Part shown: positions 39,024 to 46,790 of the stretch, piece by piece | How the letters are laid out: each line of letters opens with the position of its first letter | How positions within the stretch are numbered: position 1 is the stretch's first letter | Assembly: GCA_027493775.1 (NCBI GenBank) | Contig: JAOSKE010000002.1 | Location: 124,001-188,000, forward strand | Direction of reading: 5' to 3' | Origin: Kiritimatiellia bacterium | GTDB lineage: Bacteria; Verrucomicrobiota; Kiritimatiellia; CAIVKH01 | Length of the DNA stretch: 64,000 nt | Position numbers and translations under genes: made by a program | Notes under the pieces: model-generated | What the model was told of the DNA's origin: nothing | What the model saw: only the letters and a program-made list of their open reading frames with translations | Databases searched by the model: none

Positions 39024-40358
39024 CTAGTTGTATCCGGACTTCCAGTTGGAAAATGTGTACATACTGTAGGGAAAATTCGGAGGAGTGCTCGAATCATAGC
39101 GCGTATCGAATTTGTAATTTTTAATGAAGCCTTTCATCGGCAAGGAGTTATAGCCGACAACACCGCGTCGGTATTGACTCAAGCTCCCGAACAAGTTGAT
39201 TCTGGGCGACCCTAGGACGCTTCCGCTTTTCTCCGAATTAAAGCCACCACCATCCCCTGTGACCATCACTGCGGCATGGATGGTCACCGGATTCGTTCCA
39301 AGAATTTGCACCTGTTTCGACGCCATCAGGCCGAGCATATCCCTGACGGAATTGGTGCTGAACCCAGCCGACCACGGGGTCGGGTTGGTCGCGCCTGCAT
39401 AGACGATCTGATTTGAGATATAAATCGAATTTTGCGCGGCAAGCGTCACCTGCCCCTTCAAGGTTCCGTTCACATACGCGCTGCCATCCACATAAATCGC
39501 CCCATTGAACGAAGACAAGGCGACCGTTGTGACTCCCGTGGGGCCAGTGGTTTTTCGATAACTCAATGTGCCATCAGGGTTGAAATTCATTTGGTAATTT
39601 CCCGTAAGCGTCAGCCCCGCGAGCGACGCCTCCGACTTCACTTCGGTGATATGATCCGACGTGAACTGCCCACTGATGTCCAACGGCGGCGCACCCAGCA
39701 CGAGCCCTCCCTGAAACACGGATGAATTTGCCCCGTTCATATAGTTGACGGAATTCGAGGACGAGGAAACGGGCTGCAGGAACTTCGGCATCGGCGACCC
39801 GCCATAGATATTGAGCTGATCATTCACATAAACCGGCCCGTCAATCACGTCGCCCGGCGCAAAATAGACGGGCGAGGTTGAGTTGGTGCGTTCGAAATGC
39901 GTGGCGTGCATGTACGAGGAGAAAGACTTGATGCTCGCCTTTATCTCAACTGTCTGAGTCGCCCGGCCCGAATAACCGCGCGAGCGGATGATGTATTTTT
40001 TCAACGGACTGACGGCGTTTGTCCATGCGGGATCGTCCACGACATCAACCGAATAGCTCCCATGCGCCACGGTGTCGCTCAGCACGTTGCTTCCATACAT
40101 CGTAACGCCGCTGAGGCTGATGGCGGGATATGGGCGGATACGTTTGACGCCCAGCGCCTTCATTCGTTCCAACCCGGCTTCCGCCGCCCAGAACGCGCGG
40201 GCGGTTGCGACCGATGTTCCGGTCTCCTGCGAATCCGCCTCGGCAAGGCGCAGGAGACTGACGGCGATGAGACTCACCACCAGCATGACCACCAGCACTA
40301 CGCCGATGACCGCGCCTTCGCGCGGATTTCTTTTAATCTGAGGCTCGCTGCGCATCAT
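39024..40358 (-). CDS. PilX/DUF4900-like pilus assembly protein
   Basis: A 444-residue protein. The N-terminus REGAVIGVVLVVMLVVSLIA is a PilX-type hydrophobic helix following a basic leader; the strict prepilin peptidase site is absent (GAVIGV). A helical stretch with ARAFWAAEAGLERMKALG follows, the second hallmark of PilX N-domain proteins. The large Ser/Thr/Asn-rich C-terminal part (APGDVIDGPVYVNDQLNIYG) fits DUF4900-like domains with repeated beta strands. Minor pilin partner of the PilV- and PilW-like genes immediately upstream. Confidence 0.75.
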   Translation of the reverse strand: MMRSEPQIKRNPREGAVIGVVLVVMLVVSLIAVSLLRLAEADSQETGTSVATARAFWAAEAGLERMKALGVKRIRPYPAISLSGVTMYGSNVLSDTVAHGSYSVDVVDDPAWTNAVSPLKKYIIRSRGYSGRATQTVEIKASIKSFSSYMHATHFERTNSTSPVYFAPGDVIDGPVYVNDQLNIYGGSPMPKFLQPVSSSSNSVNYMNGANSSVFQGGLVLGAPPLDISGQFTSDHITEVKSEASLAGLTLTGNYQMNFNPDGTLSYRKTTGPTGVTTVALSSFNGAIYVDGSAYVNGTLKGQVTLAAQNSIYISNQIVYAGATNPTPWSAGFSTNSVRDMLGLMASKQVQILGTNPVTIHAAVMVTGDGGGFNSEKSGSVLGSPRINLFGSLSQYRRGVVGYNSLPMKGFIKNYKFDTRYDSSTPPNFPYSMYTFSNWKSGYN

Positions 40359-40364
40359 CCGGCC

Positions 40365-40823
40365 CTAATTTCGCCGCATCACCACGACACTGTTGCTCAT
40401 CTTTTCCTCGGGCGACTGCAACACCAATGTGATGACCGCCCTGTTCGTCTGCACCAGCACGGAAAATTGTCGGAGGCTTCCATTCACCAGCCGCTGGCCT
40501 GTGCCGCCGCCAGCCGCATTCGCGAGATAAAACAAATTGCTCCCCGACGCATACACGCGCGAGGATGGGTGATTGGAATACATCGCGGTGAAGGTTGTGC
40601 CCGCCGCGAAAACAAAGCCCGTCGCAGGACGGCTCATCCGAACCAGAACATCCATACCAGCGCGCATATCGCGCTGCACATCCACGGCTTTATTCAATCT
40701 GCGATAGGCCGATTGCGTATGCCAGATCATCGCTCCGGCAGCCAGCACCAAGACCCCGGCGGCCAGCATCGCGGCAATCACTTCAACCAGCGAAAACCCG
40801 CTGTTATGACAGCGTATCCTCAT
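40365..40823 (-). CDS. PilW-like minor prepilin
   Basis: A 152-residue prepilin-like protein. The prepilin motif is HNSGFSLVEVIAAMLAAG (cleavage after Gly, then F-S-L-V-E). The globular part has a beta-rich C-terminus (FSVLVQTNRAVITLVLQS). The start overlaps the stop of the PilV-like gene (ATGA). Minor prepilins prime pilus assembly with PilX- and PilV-like partners. Confidence 0.78.
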   Translation of the reverse strand: MRIRCHNSGFSLVEVIAAMLAAGVLVLAAGAMIWHTQSAYRRLNKAVDVQRDMRAGMDVLVRMSRPATGFVFAAGTTFTAMYSNHPSSRVYASGSNLFYLANAAGGGTGQRLVNGSLRQFSVLVQTNRAVITLVLQSPEEKMSNSVVVMRRN

Positions 40824-41275
40824 CGTGCCCTCAAGGTCTCCAACGCAACAACGCTCGAAGTGTTCGCGTGATAGCGTACCGACACCATGAGTCGGAGGAC
40901 ATCATAAGAGGAAGAGCCGCCGTCAATATCCACATATTGAACCGTGGTCTGCATGGCCCGCTGGCGACCGTTGACCACAGCTTTTTCGCCGGGATCGGCG
41001 CTGGTCACCCTCCAGTTTGCGCCCGTGCGCGAGAGGTAATAGATGTTGTAATTTTGCGCAAACGGGCTGATGGAGCCGTACGCCGCCACGCGCGTATCCT
41101 CGATGCGCCCGTTCGCAATTTCCAGTGCAGTGCGGCGGTCTCGCTGGGCAAGCGTTGCGCTCCGGGAAAGATGCATACTGGCCGCGCCGGCAATGGCCAG
41201 TATGGAAAGGATCAAAATCGCCATCACCACCTCCACTAGGCTCGCGCCGGATCGGGATGTTCGCGCGTTCTTCAT
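40820..41275 (-). CDS. PilV-like minor prepilin
   Basis: A 151-residue prepilin. The leader MKNARTSRSGASLVEVVMAI has a prepilin site (Gly, then A-S-L-V-E). The hydrophobic helix is followed by a globular region with LEIANGRIEDTRVAAYGS. IS630 copy 1 begins eight bases upstream of the ATG, so the gene is now cut off from the pilP end and from any promoter further upstream. No clear ribosome site is visible. Confidence 0.78.
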   Translation of the reverse strand: MKNARTSRSGASLVEVVMAILILSILAIAGAASMHLSRSATLAQRDRRTALEIANGRIEDTRVAAYGSISPFAQNYNIYYLSRTGANWRVTSADPGEKAVVNGRQRAMQTTVQYVDIDGGSSSYDVLRLMVSVRYHANTSSVVALETLRAR

Positions 41276-41363
41276 TGGATTAGAGCCTTTCTCAAAAGTT
41301 TTGTCCTGAAAAAAGGGTGATAAAAACTTTTAATTTTTGGGAGATGCTGTATGAAGCTGGGAA

Positions 41364-41792
41364 ATGCCGGTCTCGAAGACATTGCCAAATCCCGAAAACT
41401 GCAAGCCCGAGGAGCTGCGGCTGGCAATAACGACCGCCCCAACCATGCGTAGCCGGGACCGCCTGTACGCTATAAATGCGCTGATGCTGGAGATGGACTT
41501 CTCCCAAGTCGCCAAGCTTTTTGCGGTAAGCGAGCGCACCCTCACTCGCTGGGTACACGCATGGAATCAAGCCGGCATTGACGGGCTGATTGAACATGCT
41601 CGGTCGGGTCGGCCGCGCAAGATTCCCCAGGACCGCGTATCGCAGATTGTGAACCTAGTTGAGCAACCCGGACTGGCAGATCAACACCACTGGACCGGGG
41701 TCAAGCTGCATGGCTATTTGCGGGATGAACTCAAGCTGCCCGTTGCCTATTCAACGGTTATGCGCTTTTGCACGATCAAGGCTTTCGGCTGA
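41364..41792 (+). CDS. IS630 transposase OrfA (helix-turn-helix part), copy 1
   Basis: A 142-residue N-terminal transposase half. AINALMLEMDFSQVAKLFAV followed by SERTLTRWVHAWNQAGIDGL is the HTH, and HARSGRPRKIPQDRVSQI the usual IS630 linker. The frame ends VMRFCTIKAFG, where a -1 shift in the TTTT run at 41768-41771 would give RFLHDQGFRLKVP and continue into OrfB. Confidence 0.85.
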   Translation: MPVSKTLPNPENCKPEELRLAITTAPTMRSRDRLYAINALMLEMDFSQVAKLFAVSERTLTRWVHAWNQAGIDGLIEHARSGRPRKIPQDRVSQIVNLVEQPGLADQHHWTGVKLHGYLRDELKLPVAYSTVMRFCTIKAFG

Positions 41793-42391
41793 AGGTGCCG
41801 CAACCGTGGCCGGATCGGCAGGACGAAGAGTCCCGAAAGTCATTCTGCCTTGAACTTCAAGCGCTTATGAAGAACCCCGATGTAGAGCTTTGGTTTGGCG
41901 ACGAAACGGGGATTGAGGGCGATCCTCGTCCTCGCCGCCGTTGGATCAAGGTGGGCAAAACGGGCCGGGTCACCAAAAACGGCGACCATCTGCGAATGAA
42001 CGTGACCGGGATGGTATGTCCGAGAACGGGCGAAGCGTTCCTCTGTGAATTCTCGCATTCGGACACCGATACCTTTCAGGCGTTCCTGGATGAGGCTAAC
42101 CGGCTGCCGCCTCCTTCGCGTCCACGCCAACTTCTCATACTGGACAACGCCTCATGGCACAAGGCGGCCCGGCTTCAGTGGGGTCGCTTCGAGCCGTTGT
42201 ATCTGCCCCCGTATTCACCGGACCTCAACCCGATTGAGCGGCTGTGGCTTTTGATCAAAGCGGAGTGGTTTACCGACTTCGTGGCCAAAGACGCCGATGC
42301 GCTCATTGCCCGTATTGACAAGGCTCTTTGCTGGGCCATCAACAGAGCGCCTGACAACATTCGCACCTGTTCAATCAAGTCAGAACTTTAG
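41768..42391 (+). CDS. IS630 transposase OrfB (DDE catalytic part), copy 1
   Basis: A 207-residue catalytic half. FGDETGIEGDPRPRRRW has the first Asp, LLILDNASWHKAARLQW the second, and YSPDLNPIERLWLLIKAEWF the final Glu of the DDE triad. It overlaps OrfA by 25 bases in the -1 frame. Expression of the full transposase needs a frameshift. Confidence 0.87.
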   Translation: MHDQGFRLKVPQPWPDRQDEESRKSFCLELQALMKNPDVELWFGDETGIEGDPRPRRRWIKVGKTGRVTKNGDHLRMNVTGMVCPRTGEAFLCEFSHSDTDTFQAFLDEANRLPPPSRPRQLLILDNASWHKAARLQWGRFEPLYLPPYSPDLNPIERLWLLIKAEWFTDFVAKDADALIARIDKALCWAINRAPDNIRTCSIKSEL

Positions 42392-42870
42392 AGAACCACT
42401 ATAGTGTGAGCCGTACAGCCGCAATGTGGTCTTCTCGCCATTCGCGTCGCGCAGCACAACAGACTCGTTTGCTATCTCCACCACCTCATACCCATCCATG
42501 CTCTCCCCGACAGCGATCAGGCGTCCGTCTAAAAAAGCAATCGCTTGTCCGCCGCTTTGCGCGACGCCGGTGAAGCGGGGTAACGGCTTTGAACAGGCGT
42601 TTCCGTCGTTTCCTCCACAGCCTCCGGCGGCGCCTCGGGGATCACCACCTTCTCCGGCCAATCCACGGTTTCGAGCTGCTTCGCCCGCCCTTCAATCTGC
42701 GTTTGGACGGTGGACAACAACGCATCCGCCCGTTCCGTCACCGAGCCATCGTTTGTGACGGATTCCGGTGAGGCGGATGAAGATGGATGCGTTTGCCGCC
42801 ACGAAAAGACGACTGCGCCGATCGCGGCAATCAGCAGTACCATCAGCAGGGGAATTTTTTTGGCGTTCAT
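42380..42870 (-). CDS. PilP-like pilus assembly protein (apparent frameshift; stop codon supplied by IS630)
   Basis: The start MNAKKIPLLMVLLIAAIGAV gives a signal anchor. A Ser/Glu-rich linker (SASPESVTNDGSVTERADAL) follows, then a PilP/GspC-HR-like beta domain (SGGQAIAFLDGRLIAVGESM, then ANESVVLRDANGEKTTLRLY). The frame breaks near 42588-42593, where one more T would give PVSKPLPRFTGVAQ. PilP is the inner-membrane lipoprotein linking PilN/PilO to PilQ; here no lipobox is seen. IS630 copy 1 converts the native stop (CAC TAA) into a read-through ending YSGSLKF, adding about six residues. Confidence 0.7.
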
Positions 42871-43391
42871 GATGCCCTCAACCGTAATTCAATGGTGAAA
42901 TCAACCGAGTACACCCCCGTCGTTACCGGGACGTTGCAGCTCAGCGAGCCGGCGCGCACGCTCAACAACAAGCCCGGCTTCTGCACCTGATCGAGCCACA
43001 GCGCGACGGCCTTCAATTTGCCTTCCGCTTGGACGCGGAACGTCACCACGCTAAAATCGCCCTCGCTGCGAATTTCATCCAGCACCTTCAACGAGCGAAT
43101 CGTCACCTGATTTTCCGCCGCCGACTCATCGAGACGCCTCGTTGCCTCCTGTGTGCGCTCGACCCGATGGGCAAACGTCGGAGTGGCATGCTGCAAAATC
43201 GCCGCCGCGCGCTGTACGCGTTGCTCCAGATCGGGCAGCAGCGCGAGATCAGCACGGAGCGTATCCAGCTCATGCCGCGCTGAGCGCTGCATGATCCCCG
43301 TTGTCAGCGTTGCCGCAACGATGAGCAGCAGCGGAACTGAAACCCAGACCCAGAACGCGCCGCGCCGACCCTGGAAAATACCGAGATCCAT
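42867..43391 (-). CDS. pilO: Type IV pilus assembly protein PilO
   Basis: A 174-residue bitopic protein. One N-terminal membrane helix (WVWVSVPLLLIVAATLTTGI), a coiled coil (RSARHELDTLRADLALLPDL), and a ferredoxin-like C-terminal domain (FSVVTFRVQAEGKLKAVALW) are the PilO layout. The gene overlaps pilP by four bases and follows pilN by three, the standard M-N-O-P order. It forms the inner-membrane alignment complex with PilN and PilP. Confidence 0.85.
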   Translation of the reverse strand: MDLGIFQGRRGAFWVWVSVPLLLIVAATLTTGIMQRSARHELDTLRADLALLPDLEQRVQRAAAILQHATPTFAHRVERTQEATRRLDESAAENQVTIRSLKVLDEIRSEGDFSVVTFRVQAEGKLKAVALWLDQVQKPGLLLSVRAGSLSCNVPVTTGVYSVDFTIELRLRAS

Positions 43392-43394
43392 GGC

Positions 43395-44000
43395 TCAGCC
43401 ACCTCCCTTCTTGAAGGGCGCGGTGAACCGCATGAGCATATCCTTCCGCGTAGCCACGTCATCCACACTGCTCCCCTGAAAAGCCACCGCGCCGAGTTGC
43501 GAGGAAATCGTCTCATCGCTGTTCCATTGCGACTGCAGCTCCACGGGCGTCTCGCTGCGCGGTGTTCGGGGTCCGACAAAAAGCACCTCGAACTGGATAT
43601 TCTTATTCTCAGGTTCTATCGCAAAACGGTTGAGCATTGCGCCGGGCGGCAACTTTACAATCAGCGCCTCCAGCAACTGCGCCACCCGCAAATCCGTCGC
43701 GTAAAAATCGCCCAACGCCTGAAGAGAGCGGGAATGTTTTTCCAACTGCTGTTGTTGGAAGCGGACAAAGTCCCGAATGCCGTCGAACCCGTTGTGCGAG
43801 GAGCGAAACTCGGACTCCAACAGGGCGACCTGCCGGTGGTATTCCTTCGACTCCATCCAACGCCTTGCGCTCAACGCCAGTGTGGCGACCAGAATGATTC
43901 CGGCCAACGCTACATAGCCAACCATCCCCCAATAGCGACGGCGACGCCGTCCGGCATCCGGCACGCGGCCTCTTAATAAATTGATACGATACTCAATCAC
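43395..44000 (-). CDS. pilN: Type IV pilus assembly protein PilN
   Basis: A 201-residue bitopic protein. The opening MIEYRINLLRGRVPDAGR contains the short conserved INLL segment that binds PilM. A membrane helix (YVALAGIILVATLALSA) and a coiled coil (HSRSLQALGDFYATDLRVAQL) follow. The C-terminal domain has NKNIQFEVLFVGPR. The start overlaps the pilM stop by eight bases. Confidence 0.87.
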   Translation of the reverse strand: MIEYRINLLRGRVPDAGRRRRRYWGMVGYVALAGIILVATLALSARRWMESKEYHRQVALLESEFRSSHNGFDGIRDFVRFQQQQLEKHSRSLQALGDFYATDLRVAQLLEALIVKLPPGAMLNRFAIEPENKNIQFEVLFVGPRTPRSETPVELQSQWNSDETISSQLGAVAFQGSSVDDVATRKDMLMRFTAPFKKGGG

Positions 44001-44937
44001 TGGAATACCCCCTCAGTGACAACCCCATACTGACCGCAAACGCAGGCCGACGGTCTTCCAGCAGCTTCTTATGTACGCGAGACGATGTGTCTTTAAGATC
44101 GCCAAGCAAATTCCACACGCTGACCGGCAAGCCGGTTTGAGATTGCAACCCCTCGACCAAACCCGGTGTATCCGACATTTGTCCTGTGACCACAATCCTG
44201 CGCACCGGCAATCCACGCAGCTTGAACACGTAATACTTGAGCGCATCCTGCAAACCCACATGCAGGTTGTGCATTCCGTCACCCCACGAGCCACCCCGCG
44301 CAAACAAGGAGCGTGCGTAGAGGCCACGCTCATTAAAGAGAATCGAAATGTCGGCGCTCTGTCGCGTGAGATAAAGGACACACACGTCCTCGCACGCACC
44401 CGGTTCGCGATGTGTGGCGCGGTACAGATTCGCCATCGCCGTCGCGCCCGGTTCCATCACCACGGGGAAAAGCCCCGCCATCTGTAAAATGTTTTGAACC
44501 TGCCGCACTTCCTGAAGCGGCGCGGCAACGAGCAACCCACTGAACGAGCGCGGGCCGCTCGGCGTTTCTGATGCGCCTTCCTTGTTAATATGCCAATCAA
44601 GGGCAATCTTGTCCTGCGGCAGTTGCAACGCCTCTTCCGCCTCAAGGCGCAACGCCGCGTGAAATTCCTCCGGATGCAACGAGGAATAGTCGAACGGCCG
44701 CACCACCACGGAGCGGCCGCGCAAGGCAACCGCTACCGTGCGCGAGGGCATTCCGGCGGAATGCCACACCTTCTTGATTGCGGCCGCCACGACATCATCC
44801 GCCGCATCCGCGGGCACGTCCGCCCAACCGACATTGAGGAGGCGCACCGCGCCGAGTGGACTCGCGTCCACCCGGGCGGCAACAATCCTGCCGTCGGACC
44901 AATCCAATCCGACGATATCCTCAAGGCGCTTGTTCAT
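43993..44937 (-). CDS. pilM: Type IV pilus assembly protein PilM
   Basis: A 314-residue actin-like protein (MNKRLEDIVGLDWSDGRIVA). A phosphate-1-like motif (IVGLDWSDGRIVAARV), SVVVRPFDYSSLHPEEFHAA, LLVAAPLQEVRQVQNILQMA, and a phosphate-2-like region (LYLTRQSADISILFNERG) match PilM. The adenosine motif is IVVTGQMSDTPGLVEGL. I use the ATG at 44937 rather than a longer frame with no homology. Ribosome site weak. It binds the N-terminal tail of PilN on the cytoplasmic face. Confidence 0.88.
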   Translation of the reverse strand: MNKRLEDIVGLDWSDGRIVAARVDASPLGAVRLLNVGWADVPADAADDVVAAAIKKVWHSAGMPSRTVAVALRGRSVVVRPFDYSSLHPEEFHAALRLEAEEALQLPQDKIALDWHINKEGASETPSGPRSFSGLLVAAPLQEVRQVQNILQMAGLFPVVMEPGATAMANLYRATHREPGACEDVCVLYLTRQSADISILFNERGLYARSLFARGGSWGDGMHNLHVGLQDALKYYVFKLRGLPVRRIVVTGQMSDTPGLVEGLQSQTGLPVSVWNLLGDLKDTSSRVHKKLLEDRRPAFAVSMGLSLRGYSSD

Positions 44938-45373
44938 CACGCAACCGCGATGCAGCAACGAGCTGCTTACAGCCCCGTGCGGGTGAACTCGCCGTCCTGA
45001 TCCAGATCAATCGTCACAGCAGTGACATTCTTGTTCGTGGAACCGGTCGCACGAAGGACGTAACTACTCGCCGTCAATGAAACGATCGAGTAATTGCCAT
45101 CCTGCCAGTACTTACCGTTGAAATCTCCCGCGCGAATACCAGGAAGATTTCCAGCAATTGAGCCGGCCGCAAGACCGTTGCCATTGTACTCCCCGTATTC
45201 AGCGAGGTGCGCACGCAGGGCGCTACGCGCCGTACCAAGTGCTGCCTCGGCTTCCGTTGCCGCTGCACGACGACGGTTGCCGCTCATCAACGGGATCGCA
45301 ACCGCAGCAAGAATTGCCACAATAATCGCGACCACCATCAATTCGACCAGCGTAAAGCCGGCCTTATTCTTTT

Positions 45374-46691
45374 GGTTCTTCCGGCTTTTCCGTGTGATTT
45401 GTGACGGGGCGATTATGCTGCGGGGATGCAAGACACACAACTGTATCAGCAGATTCTCGGACTGGAACATCCCTGGCGCGTCACGGGAGTGGTGATGAAG
45501 CGCGAACGCCGGACGATTGAGGTGGCGGTGGAGTGCGCCGACCAAGTGTGGGCCTGCCCGGAGTGCAGACAGCGGGCCCATCTCCATGATTACGAGACGC
45601 GCCGTTGGCGGCATCTGGATAGCTGCCAGTTCAAGACGATCCTGGTTGCCGAGGTGCCTCGCGTGAAGTGTGAAGAGCATGGAACGGTCACCGTGAAGGT
45701 GCCTTGGGCGGAGAAGCACAGCCGCTTTACGGCCTACTTCGAGCGACTGGCGATTGATGTGATGCTGGAGTGTTCGATTTCGGCGGCGTGCGAGCTCTTG
45801 GGCATCAGTTGGGCCGAGGCCGACGGGATCAAGCAGCGCGCCGTCCGACGCGGGCAGGCGCGCAAGCAAGCCACGGCGATGCCGCGCCTGTGCGTGGACG
45901 AGAAGAGCTTTGGGCGCGGACACGACTACATGACGATCGTGACGCGCGCGGACCGATTGAAGAGCGCGACCGTCGAGTACGTCGGCGAGGGGCGAGACAC
46001 CCAGTCGCTGGACGGATTCTGGCGTTCGCTTACCCCGGAGCAGCTCAAGAGCGTTGAAGCGGTGGGCATGGATATGTGGGAGCCCTACCTCAAATCGACG
46101 CGAGCGCATCTGCCCGATGCGGAGCGCAAGATTGTGCACGATCCCTTCCATCTGGTGCGCTACCTCAACCAAGCCGTGGACCGGTGCGCATCGCCGAATA
46201 CCGGACGCACAAGGCGATGGGCGATGATCGGCTCAAGGGCAGCAAGCAGCTGTGGCTCTATGGATTGGAGAATCTGCCGGAGAGGTGGCAGCTGCGATTG
46301 GAGCAACTCCAGAACCAGAAGCTCAAGACGGGCCGCGCCTGGTCGATCAAGGAGTACTTCCGGGATATGTGGACCTGTCAGACGGTCGCCGAGGCGCGGA
46401 GCTACTTCCACGCATGGTACAGCTGGGCGATTCGCAGCCGGCTCAAGCCCATCGTGGCCGTCGCGCGCATGCTCCATCGCCATTTGGAGCGGATCATCCA
46501 GGTCTTTGCGCATCGGCTCACCAACGCGCCTGCCGAGGGCATCAACAACAAGATTCAAAGCCTCATCAAGAAGGCGTACGGCTACCGAAATCGCCTGCGC
46601 TTCAAGACCGACATCTTCTTCCACTGTGGCGGCCTCGACCTCTATCCCACTTTAAGCCAATGCTAAATCCCCCGGAAATGCCGGAAGAACC
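45374..46691 (+). mobile_element. ISL3-family insertion sequence
   Basis: A 1318-bp element. The left end is GGTTCTTCCGGCTTTTCCG and the right end, read inward, GGTTCTTCCGGCATTTCCG: 18 of 19 match, then the sequences diverge. The 8-bp ATTCTTTT stands on each side (45366-45373 and 46692-46699), the target duplication. One transposase gene lies within. The element is inserted in the pilA leader in the opposite orientation to the gene. Confidence 0.94.
45426..46666 (+). CDS. ISL3-family transposase (apparent frameshift)
   Basis: About 413 residues when repaired. The N-terminal zinc-binding region is ADQVWACPECRQRAHLHDYE. A DDE domain follows, with VDEKSFGRGHDYMTI (first Asp), GMDMWEPYLKSTRAHLPDAE (second Asp) and RLTNAPAEGINNKIQSL (final Glu). 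The frame breaks at 46183-46184, where GG should be GGG to give NQAVDRVRIAEYRTHKAMGD. If the break is a sequencing artefact the enzyme may be intact. Confidence 0.88.
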
Positions 46692-46751
46692 ATTCTTTTT
46701 ATTGAACAGCTTCTTCATCTTCTCTTCTCCTGTTTTGTTTTTTTCCATCTG

Positions 46752-46772
46752 CCCCGGCGCCCACCGCCGGGG
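46752..46772. promoter_or_regulatory. Strong hairpin between pilC and pilA
   Basis: CCCCGGCG (46752-46759) and CGCCGGGG (46765-46772) form a perfect eight-base stem with a five-base loop (CCCAC). On the coding strand no T-run follows, so it is not a classic terminator. Between pilC and the highly expressed major pilin gene it could be an mRNA processing or stabilising element, or a weak attenuator. Confidence 0.5.
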
Positions 46773-46790
46773 ATCAAGCTCTCGTTCACA

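Larger units (their letters stand above)
41283..42401 (+). mobile_element. IS630-family insertion sequence, copy 1
   Basis: A 1119-bp element. The left end is GAGCCTTTCTCAAAAGTTTTG and the right end, read inward, is TAGTGGTTCTCTAAAGTTCTG; they share TTCTC-AAAGTT-TG. Flanks are TA on both sides (41281-41282 and 42402-42403), the usual IS630 target duplication. Excising the element and one TA joins the pilP-like gene to its TAA stop (CAC TAA), so the insertion hit the pilP stop codon. Copy 2 is identical apart from one substitution and two one-base homopolymer differences. Confidence 0.93.
44967..46718 (-). pseudogene. pilA: Major type IV pilin pilA, split by an ISL3-family element
   Basis: The two halves are separated by the element at 45374-46691. 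The 5' part begins at the ATG at 46718 (MKKLFNKKN, with AGGAGAAG upstream); the 3' part continues KAGFTLVELMVV and runs to 44967. Joining them over one copy of the 8-bp duplication gives MKKLFNKKNKAGFTLVEL, a normal class III leader cut after Gly. The pilin body has VVAIIVAILAAVAIPLMSGN and a C-terminal beta region ending VTIDLDQDGEFTRTGL, an Asp-rich loop like a calcium site. As it stands no functional major pilin can be made from this locus. Confidence 0.9.

Noticed and set aside
45374..45430. Pilin gene reading through the ISL3 left end as an alternative start
   Set aside because: The open frame beyond the pilin leader is the reverse strand of the transposase gene and lacks a start codon with a leader.
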